Shown here piece after piece: positions 9,301-13,725 of a stretch of DNA of 13,725 nt (positions within the stretch are counted from its first letter, which is position 1; every line of letters begins with the position of its first letter). The notes under the pieces were generated by a model that was given only the letters and a program-made list of their open reading frames with translations, was not told the origin of the DNA and did no database searches. The stretch covers positions 1-13,725 of the forward strand of contig CAYGTK010000115.1 in assembly GCA_964352775.1 (NCBI GenBank), given 5' to 3'. The translations under genes were made by a program, and so were the position numbers. Origin of the DNA: CAYGTK01 sp964352775 (GTDB lineage: Bacteria; Bacteroidota; Bacteroidia; Chitinophagales; CAIOSU01).

Positions 9301-9885
9301 AGAGTTTACGAGAAAAAGCGTAATAGTGTAGGCATCTTCGTATTCACGAACCAAACTACGAATCGAAATCAGCGGGCGTTCCGGATCAGGAATCCATTTT
9401 CCGTCTACCAGATCGTCAATGGATGTAATAATACTGCACTCAAATGGAATCCGTTGCCAGTATGGGATACGACGATCATCTTGCTCTTCAACACCCCGTT
9501 CATAATAACCCCAACTGACTGTAATCTTCAGTACATCGGCAGCTTTGTTGACACCAAATGTCATACCAACAGACGAGGGAACTAAACTTGTCTTTTCTGT
9601 CGAATAGTTACCTTCAGCAGTTCCAAAACTTGAGACTTCTTGATCGGCATAACCCTCTTCCGATGTGTCGGGTTCATCAGTCGCCAGTGGACCTTGTTCA
9701 TCTTCTGGATCCTCCATTGCTGAGGCATTTGCTGGAGCAATAAGCCCAACAGCATATCGCTCACGAATATTTTGCTCATAAACCCGCTCCTTAGATCCAC
9801 CAGCAGGACCCAATAATTCACGGGTTATCATATCAAGAAATTGTTCTCGAACTTGAAGAGGTGTCGGATTATCTAAAACTTGCAT
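6376..9885 (-). CDS. drmA: DISARM protein DrmA, superfamily 2 helicase
   Basis: 1169 aa, the expected size. DrmA is the ATP-dependent helicase subunit of DISARM and acts with DrmB on foreign DNA. Visible motifs: Walker A FPTGGGKTEA (461-470), motif II DELH (721-724), motif III STAT (761-764), and a C-terminal helicase lobe with ATNMISVGVD (941-950) and QATSRVGR (971-978). Cysteines between the helicase motifs (C587, C590, C616, C623, C679) may bind zinc. The N-terminal ~110 residues include an acidic, low-complexity stretch (about 57-85) and the opening shared by this family (ITRELLGPAGG, 20-30). The ATG at 9885 has AGGA seven bases upstream and follows the CcbP-like gene by 26 bp. The stop lies inside the drmB start region (8-bp overlap). 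No frameshift or missing motif was seen. Confidence 0.93.
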   Translation of the reverse strand: MQVLDNPTPLQVREQFLDMITRELLGPAGGSKERVYEQNIRERYAVGLIAPANASAMEDPEDEQGPLATDEPDTSEEGYADQEVSSFGTAEGNYSTEKTSLVPSSVGMTFGVNKAADVLKITVSWGYYERGVEEQDDRRIPYWQRIPFECSIITSIDDLVDGKWIPDPERPLISIRSLVREYEDAYTITLFLVNSQKEPAIHKGEAWLFQPEIRVEAPDFEPIFIRRRLPDGLNSEEVEDNIMRMMYRRKVEFAVGHGIAIHTDLPEDRWDVAQRIRTVVMPTTEIERMEPPAIEDLTIDMSILANAQMGEFSKLLLPLVDAYSDWIDNKADYFDQNPDDLKPFRTKDVNIPNVIQAEWLEALERIKAGIKLIDVDTMAAEAFRFANRAMWLQRIRSIFSAQVRQDKAPNLNDIDMPENRSWRPFQLAFVLLNLPAMTDPTHPERSNNQVGKEAYADLLWFPTGGGKTEAYLGLAAYTMAVRRLQGHLGELDGTAGIAVLMRYTLRLLTLQQFQRATTLISACEVIRRENPRLWGQTPFRIGLWVGQRSTPNWTDQAAEAIKRDHGGDWHTGSSIGGSGTPVQLTNCPWCGSEINAGRNIRVETVDGGRGRTFQYCGDALGECPFSFRRSPDEGLPIVVVDEEIYRLLPDLLIATVDKFAQMPWKGETQMLFGRVSGYCPRHGYVSSEINDKSEHRARGKLPAVKLQQTSWLRPPDLIIQDELHLISGPLGTLVGLYETAVDALCSWHVDGQLVRPKVIASTATIRRAQDQVNSLFLRRVKIFPPSGSDADDNFFSVRHSSTDSSPGRLYLGICATGTRFKTILIRVYVAAMSAAQKLLEAYGSDYADPYMTLVGYFNSMRELGGMRRVMDDAVRTRLMRMEDRGLSARFTNSFDIDELTSRKGAVEIPRILDRLDTRFETPKDGNKKRAKGKYPLDAILATNMISVGVDVSRLGLMVVAGQPKRTAEYIQATSRVGRRHPGVVLTVYNWARPRDVSHYERFIHYHETFYQQVEALSVTPFAPRALDRGLTGVLVSYLRLFSDKYNANEGASEILNAGVDLELAKDIISERAARITSSERTFIRVQQMIQRRIDDWKSQARNVSAKVGYQSRRDDKTVPLLKRTNEEDWTRFTCLNSLRDVEPSVSLIHMDYGMDREVDPSISRESNNE

Positions 9886-9911
9886 AAGTTGTCCTGAGAA
9901 TGAATTTTGGT

Positions 9912-10304
9912 CTAATAATAGTCGTATAAATCTGATCCACCGCCATGATCGAGCCAGTAGCGATAATCGTTTAGCACAATGGCGTTGACGCTCTTTTCAT
10001 CTTTTGCCCAGACTTGTTCTGCAACAACCCGACGCGATCTTTCGCCACGTTTGATATTGAGCAATATCCCACGACGGTCATCTAAATCATTGACACCAAG
10101 CACGGTTACATCTTCAGCATGTCCTTTTTCGTCTACATCACGCCAGACAGCTTCAAAAGGGTATTGTGGAGCATCCTCAAAATAGGTATAGAAGCCTGCC
10201 ATCGCTTCATGTGCGCCGTAACAATCTATCGTAATTTCTTCGATGCGCTCATCTTGGTCAGGAATTTTGGGAATATCGGCAATGTCTCTCATCTTACTTC
10301 CCAT
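9912..10304 (-). CDS. CcbP-like calcium-binding protein
   Basis: 130 aa, acidic. The pattern DCYGAHEAMAGFYTYFED, then YPFEAVWRD, VTVLGVNDLDDRRGILLNI and finally NDYRYWLDHGG matches my recollection of the Calci_bind_CcbP family (the type member CcbP of Anabaena binds Ca2+). Aspartate and glutamate side chains dominate, as expected of a Ca2+ buffer or sensor. The ATG at 10304 directly abuts the stop of the upstream gene. A second Met at residue 5 (10292) follows GGGAAG closely and is an alternative start. It sits between drmMI and drmA in the DISARM operon, with 26 bp to drmA. What a calcium-binding protein would do for DISARM is unknown; DrmMI or DrmC might be Ca2+-responsive, but this is speculation. 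Family assignment is from pattern memory, not a search. Confidence 0.65.
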   Translation of the reverse strand: MGSKMRDIADIPKIPDQDERIEEITIDCYGAHEAMAGFYTYFEDAPQYPFEAVWRDVDEKGHAEDVTVLGVNDLDDRRGILLNIKRGERSRRVVAEQVWAKDEKSVNAIVLNDYRYWLDHGGGSDLYDYY

Positions 10305-10673
10305 CTAGCACATCACATCGTTTGTTCTTACGTAGACTCTGATCTGTGCTTTCGGAACAGGATCATTAAAAATATTAACTTCCGAAATATCATATCCGCT
10401 GTCTTGCACGGATTGTTTGCTGTAACCAAGTTGTTGAGCCACAGTCGATAATTTGCCACCAATTGCCTGATTCGCATAATTGAATGTCCACGGCTCATCA
10501 CTGGCGTTGTCTGCCGCATAATTCAGAAGACGTGCATAGGCTCGCTGGTGGCGTTGCGCTACCCGTCGAATAAACTCATAGTTAGTGAAATAGCCTTTAC
10601 CGTCGGACAGTTCACACATGAAAGGCTCTGCATCGTCGAATAATTCATCCAGAAATACATCATATTCTGCCAT
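10305..10673 (-). CDS. hypothetical protein in the DISARM operon
   Basis: 122 aa, not recognised. The ATG at 10673 has AGGAG nine bases upstream, and that site overlaps the stop of the preceding short ORF. Composition is acidic at the N-terminus (DVFLDELFDDAEPF). A stretch GKGYFTNYEFIRRVAQRH (25-42) is followed by a helix-rich middle. LSTVAQQLGYSKQSVQ (about 75-90) superficially resembles a helix-turn-helix, but the remainder does not look like a typical regulator. No membrane segment or Cys cluster is present. It ends exactly where the CcbP-like gene begins (no gap), so the two are probably co-translated and may act together. Its place inside the DISARM operon suggests an accessory role; no function is proposed. 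Confidence 0.75.
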   Translation of the reverse strand: MAEYDVFLDELFDDAEPFMCELSDGKGYFTNYEFIRRVAQRHQRAYARLLNYAADNASDEPWTFNYANQAIGGKLSTVAQQLGYSKQSVQDSGYDISEVNIFNDPVPKAQIRVYVRTNDVMC

Positions 10674-10685
10674 GTTTGTTAGCTC

Positions 10686-10919
10686 CTAAAACAATCGCTT
10701 TTGCTTCGGATTGTCATCATCATCATCTTCTGCACCGAAGGGACGGATACTCAAGCCGCTTGATTTCTTCTTATTAGACTTACTACTCATTGTAGGTGCA
10801 GATGCCGAACTTTGCCCCTTATTAGTTTCGAGCAACTCAAAACTTAAAATAGCTATTAGATCATCGATCACGGCCTCAAATAGGCATTCAGGTTTCAAGA
10901 TTATATATAGTCTAACCAT
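10686..10919 (-). CDS. short ORF carrying a second copy of the drmMI C-terminal tail
   Basis: 77 aa. The first 33 residues (MVRLYIILKPEC...) are unrelated to drmMI. The last 44 (from KGQSSASAPT to the terminal QKRLF) match the drmMI tail at 39 positions. The ATG overlaps the stop of the DUF5677-like gene (ATGGTTAG) and has no Shine-Dalgarno site of its own, so it could be made only by translational coupling. Alternatively, it is the displaced C-terminus of the DUF5677-like protein: removing one A from the A5 run at 10923-10919 would join the two frames into one protein of about 350 residues. A third possibility is an untranslated remnant of the original drmMI 3' end left by an insertion. The stop lies next to a good ribosome-binding site for the following gene, as at the drmMI stop. 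Confidence 0.5.
   Translation of the reverse strand: MVRLYIILKPECLFEAVIDDLIAILSFELLETNKGQSSASAPTMSSKSNKKKSSGLSIRPFGAEDDDDDNPKQKRLF
10696..10821. repeat. direct repeat copy A (drmMI tail copy after the DUF5677-like gene)
   Basis: This 126-base segment aligns without gaps to 11762-11887, with nine mismatches (93% identity by hand count). Both copies are read in the same coding frame on the minus strand and encode the same Ser/Lys-rich then acidic tail ending in PKQKRLF. Homology stops abruptly at the KGQ codons upstream, and only a loosely similar stop/ribosome-binding region continues downstream. This copy contains a purer ATC microsatellite (encoding Asp5). Confidence 0.93.
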
Positions 10920-11739
10920 TTTTGTCGGAAATTCGCGTGAGCGCTTGATCAAACTTCGACCTAAATGATTTGGATATGAACTGATGAGATTTCCCACCAC
11001 TTCTTTCCAGAAATATCATCCCAGCATTATCAAAAGCTAGCCAGCATAAATAGAAACACTCAAACCAATTGTCATGACTAACAAATTCACCATATTCCTT
11101 GTCAATCCCATATCCTTTACGATAAAGTGTTGTTGCTATCTGGCTACCATGTGTATATTGCGAGGTACGGATATACCAGATGTATAGATTTTCTTCTTTT
11201 AAAGAGTCCAACATTGCTCGTAGATTGGGAGCTTGTTTCATAGATTGATACTTACCGGGGAATTTCTTATTCAGCTCATCTTTAATCGCATTGAAGAATG
11301 CATCTGCTATATCGGCACTATTGTATAAGTCATTTGCATAGGATTGACTCACGGGTTCTGCAATTTTGCCCATACGTTTGTAGGATTTCACTCTGTCTTG
11401 AGCTAATGCCAGCCAACGAATTTCACGCTCAAACGGATCTTCAGGATCCATCATCCACCTGACTTTTATTCCCACTTCAAACGCGGAACGACTAATAACC
11501 ATAGCTGGCGGAACCAGAACCAAATCTCGCCTCGCCAATTCCACAACACCTTCGATATTGCGAAGTATGAGTAGAATCATCAAATATGCTTCGACATCCG
11601 CTTCGTACACACCACGTGTCATCGTGGGTACAGTATCTCTCGCCTTCAAGTAACGGGATATTGACTCGTCCAACACGTCACACATGGCTAGGATTTCAGG
11701 CGTTGGAGGAAACACCGTCCCGTCGGGTCTTTGGCTCAT
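10912..11739 (-). CDS. DUF5677-like protein inserted in the DISARM operon
   Basis: 275 aa. It is mainly helical, with the pattern SRSAFEVGIKVRWMMD (about 97-112) and later YIRTSQYTHGSQ (about 204-215). An Arg...Glu pair and a Ser...His pair in helices are what I associate with DUF5677, a family of unknown function sometimes compared with HEPN-type proteins. The ATG at 11739 has a strong site (AAGGGGAG) overlapping the drmMI stop. The gene lies exactly between the two copies of a 126-bp repeat and reads as AT-rich in places (about 33% GC in 11041-11100). It ends in GACAAAAATGGTTAG; a one-base change in the A-run would continue it into the downstream tail ORF. Family assignment is from residue patterns only. 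A toxin or sensor role would be speculation. Confidence 0.6.
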   Translation of the reverse strand: MSQRPDGTVFPPTPEILAMCDVLDESISRYLKARDTVPTMTRGVYEADVEAYLMILLILRNIEGVVELARRDLVLVPPAMVISRSAFEVGIKVRWMMDPEDPFEREIRWLALAQDRVKSYKRMGKIAEPVSQSYANDLYNSADIADAFFNAIKDELNKKFPGKYQSMKQAPNLRAMLDSLKEENLYIWYIRTSQYTHGSQIATTLYRKGYGIDKEYGEFVSHDNWFECFYLCWLAFDNAGMIFLERSGGKSHQFISKSFRSKFDQALTRISDKNG

Positions 11740-11751
11740 ATATCACTCCCC

Positions 11752-13725
11752 TTAAAATAACCGCTTTTGCTTCGGATTGTCATCCTCATCCTCTTCTGCG
11801 CCGAAGGGACGGATACCTAGGTTGCTTGATTTCTTCTTATTAGACTTACTACTTATTGTAGGTGCAGATGCCGAACTTTGCCCCTTAAGATGGGGGTGTT
11901 CTGCAAAGAATTCCTGACACGCTTTTCTGCCGTTGGCAGTTTTATGCAGACCCTGACGGCATTCCTCGGCGAAGCGTTCGTGATTGAGCTTGAGCAGACG
12001 GGTGAGGACTTCGCGCCGTGCCGACTCGCTGATGGTGAAGCGGATGCCCTGTGCCGTTTCGTGGAAATCGTGACCCAAGTCAATATCATCCCAACCGTAA
12101 GCAGATGCCACTGCATTATCCATCTCGACATGCAAGCGACGCAGTTCTTGAATATCGTCTGCATCTTCATCGGGGTCGTGGAAGCGGTTGTAGGTATTCG
12201 TCAGCCCTTCCTGACGTGCCAGCATGATGTCACGCCGTGTTTCGTGATAGCGTTCGCCGATGTCTTCGAGTGAGGATACGTCGGTAGGCAACGGGAAAGT
12301 CTCATAAGCGTCACGCAAAGCATAGCGTATGCCAGCATTTCGCATGGTTGAACTACGATACCATGCCCAAGCAACATGAATGTCAGATTGCAAGGTTGCA
12401 AGTTGACTATATTCTTGTGAAGCAATCACTCCACACGCATGACTGTAAACAACGTCAGATCGCGCCAGTGTGAAGATCAAATTCTTTGAGTGAATAGCAA
12501 ATGCGATAACTTGTGGTAGTGGTTGGATAGTTTCATACAACTCATTACGTGGTCTCCAAAATTTCCACCAATTATTCTTGTATGTCTTGATGTCCTTTTC
12601 AGTTGTCATGCGTTCAGGATAGACACGTTCTTTTAACACCTGCATTGGTTCAGCATAAGCATTTGCCATTTCCAGCGACATATTAAAGAAATTTATTACC
12701 CATCGATCAGTTGACTGATGCGGATCATCATTAAGATTCTGACCATTTATGAATGGTAAAACCACTTCACGGTTTCTAGGATCTTGCGAAATTAATTGGT
12801 TAGCTTCTTCTTCAGTGATTACGAAACCCATGCCTCTAGTAAGAGAACCCTGATAGCATATTCCCTGTCTTGCAACAAGCGACTGCGGTTCTGCTTCAGG
12901 TATTGAGTCAAGTGAACTAGATATATATTCAACAAGTGAACCATCCAGCATTTTTGAAATGTTACTTTGTCCTTTTGTAAAGAACACAACACTTACCGTT
13001 ATTGCCGCTTGCCCTGGCCAATTGTAGTTACTATCAGCATAGTAAATGTTCATCCCTTTTGCGATCAGTGGAGCTAATCCCGTTTCTCTGGTGTCTCCCT
13101 GCGAAATGGTATTAGTTGCAATTAGCCCGGTTGTACCTAGATGATGCAAATTGGTGTAAGCTCTTAGGAAAAAGAATGCACTATAGTCAGCATTACCACT
13201 GGAGTTCTCATAAATCGTATAGAGAGCCTCTCTATATATGTCGCCCAGTGTATCACGAATCTTGCGTCCACCAATAAACGGCGGATTACCCACAAACGCA
13301 CTGAATCCACCACGCTGGAATACTTCTGGATATTCTAGTTGCCAGTGGAAGGGTGTCAGGTCAAGGCGGTCAGCAGGGCGCAGGGGATTCTGTTGTAGTA
13401 CAGCCAGCCAGTCGTCGCCTGCATCTTCCAGCTTTTTGAAGAGTGTCACCACATCGCTCAGGATACTGCTGTCGGCAACACCCATCGCCTCGGCAATCAG
13501 GTGGTCGCCTGCGGTCTTGAGGACGGCGGTGGTTGCTTCGGCTTCGTTATAGAGGCGTTGTTTCTCCTGCTGGTCGCGGATGTCCTTCACGGTAAAGGAT
13601 TCCAGTCGCTGGCGCAGGTCAATCGCCCGTTCGATGATCGGTTGCAACATGCGCCCGATGAACATCTCTTGCTGTTTATCGTCGGGGTGCAAATCCCAGT
13701 ACCGGAGCTGGTCAAGATCAACACC
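11752..13725 (-). CDS. drmMI: DISARM class 1 adenine DNA methyltransferase DrmMI (5'-truncated by the window)
   Basis: 657 residues are visible; the frame is open to the right edge, so the N-terminus is missing. The TTG at 13692 is internal and not the start. The catalytic motif IV NPPF (13287-13276) marks an N6-adenine methyltransferase; motif I (the AdoMet site) must lie outside the window. Downstream are a long region probably holding target recognition, then conserved C-terminal segments (NTYNRFHDPDE, AYGWDDIDL, LLKLNHERFAEE). In DISARM this enzyme marks host DNA as self. An NPPF-type enzyme rather than a cytosine methylase points to class 1. The last ~45 residues are low-complexity, Lys- then Asp/Glu-rich, and end in QKRLF. 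GC is about 54-55% at both visible ends but about 40% in 12481-13260, suggesting a recombined central region. The stop overlaps the next gene's ribosome-binding site. Confidence 0.88.
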   Translation of the reverse strand, partial: GVDLDQLRYWDLHPDDKQQEMFIGRMLQPIIERAIDLRQRLESFTVKDIRDQQEKQRLYNEAEATTAVLKTAGDHLIAEAMGVADSSILSDVVTLFKKLEDAGDDWLAVLQQNPLRPADRLDLTPFHWQLEYPEVFQRGGFSAFVGNPPFIGGRKIRDTLGDIYREALYTIYENSSGNADYSAFFFLRAYTNLHHLGTTGLIATNTISQGDTRETGLAPLIAKGMNIYYADSNYNWPGQAAITVSVVFFTKGQSNISKMLDGSLVEYISSSLDSIPEAEPQSLVARQGICYQGSLTRGMGFVITEEEANQLISQDPRNREVVLPFINGQNLNDDPHQSTDRWVINFFNMSLEMANAYAEPMQVLKERVYPERMTTEKDIKTYKNNWWKFWRPRNELYETIQPLPQVIAFAIHSKNLIFTLARSDVVYSHACGVIASQEYSQLATLQSDIHVAWAWYRSSTMRNAGIRYALRDAYETFPLPTDVSSLEDIGERYHETRRDIMLARQEGLTNTYNRFHDPDEDADDIQELRRLHVEMDNAVASAYGWDDIDLGHDFHETAQGIRFTISESARREVLTRLLKLNHERFAEECRQGLHKTANGRKACQEFFAEHPHLKGQSSASAPTISSKSNKKKSSNLGIRPFGAEEDEDDNPKQKRLF
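11762..11887. repeat. direct repeat copy B (3' end of drmMI)
   Basis: This copy forms the true 3' end of drmMI and encodes the 44-residue tail. It is 93% identical to 10696-10821 with no gaps. The nine differences include five that change residues (for example D/E exchanges in the acidic run and an M/I exchange), so the copies have diverged and are not a recent perfect duplication. Confidence 0.93.
12481..13260. other. AT-rich segment inside drmMI, putative swapped specificity region
   Basis: Hand counting gives 311 G+C in 780 bases (about 40%). The drmMI segments on either side have about 54% (11881-12300) and about 55% (13321-13680). The boundaries fall just after the NPPF motif and before the conserved C-terminal segments, which is where a target-recognition region lies in this kind of methyltransferase. 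The reading frame is intact throughout. Composition is observed; the swap is inferred. Confidence 0.6.

Noticed and set aside
10686..11000. Longer 104-aa version of the tail ORF
   Set aside because: The extra 27 N-terminal residues fall in the DUF5677-like gene in another frame. The ATG at 10919 overlapping its stop is the more sensible boundary.
11878..12273. 131-aa plus-strand reading frame antisense to drmMI
   Set aside because: It shadows the GC-rich 3' part of drmMI, whose protein shows conserved motifs. The antisense frame has no recognisable domain.
13690..13692. TTG as the start of the methyltransferase
   Set aside because: The frame continues open to the window edge (residues GVDLDQLRYWD precede it) and motif I is missing, so the gene must begin outside.
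3695..13725. BREX or a type I/IIG restriction-modification system
   Set aside because: The methyltransferase alone could belong to BREX (PglX-like) or type IIG, but the contiguous SF2 helicase, DUF1998 and PLD genes in this order are the DISARM core. No PglZ, BrxC, HsdR or HsdS is seen.
3695..13725. Class 2 DISARM
   Set aside because: Class 2 uses a C5-cytosine methylase and drmE. The visible methylase has NPPF, typical of N6-adenine enzymes.
1..13725. tRNA, rRNA or CRISPR arrays
   Set aside because: No clover-leaf-like sequence, rRNA segment or regularly spaced short repeats was seen. The only clear long repeat is the 126-bp pair.

Overview
The window looks like an accessory region of a conjugative or mobilizable element (plasmid or ICE) that carries a class 1 DISARM anti-phage system. 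All genes but one lie on the minus strand, so the layout reads from right to left. Taxonomy cannot be fixed from the sequence. Strong Shine-Dalgarno sites, TTG starts, roughly 40-47% GC in most genes and a calcium-binding (CcbP-like) gene fit several bacterial groups. A Chloroflexota or proteobacterial host is only a guess.

Right part (13725 to 3695): one tightly packed operon. It holds a class 1 DISARM adenine methyltransferase (drmMI, 5' end cut by the window edge), a DUF5677-like gene, a short ORF carrying a second copy of the drmMI C-terminal tail, an unrecognised 122-aa gene, a CcbP-like gene, then drmA (SF2 helicase), drmB (DUF1998) and drmC (PLD nuclease). The canonical class 1 order is drmD-drmMI-drmA-drmB-drmC, so drmD is expected just beyond the right edge. 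The extra genes sit exactly between drmMI and drmA. Gaps are 0 to 26 bp, and three junctions overlap by 8 to 11 bp, which implies coupled expression.

Middle (3694 to 2569): a 116-bp gap with a perfect 10-bp inverted repeat, followed by a ribbon-helix-helix relaxosome-type protein and a small HUH relaxase. Then comes a single plus-strand gene of unknown function (2075-2563). Left part (2031 to 1): a VirD4/TraG-type coupling protein whose stop overlaps the start of a further gene that runs off the window.

The most notable signals are four. (1) A 126-bp direct repeat, 93% identical, gives two neighbouring reading frames the same 44-residue basic/acidic tail ending in QKRLF, which resembles a sliding-clamp-binding motif. 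(2) A single base in an A5 run separates the DUF5677-like gene from the second tail, so it may be a broken or recoded longer protein. (3) There is a sharp composition mosaic inside drmMI: about 40% GC in the region after the NPPF motif against about 55% on both sides, as expected of a swapped target-recognition region. (4) An anti-phage and probably anti-conjugation system sits directly upstream of a mobilization module.
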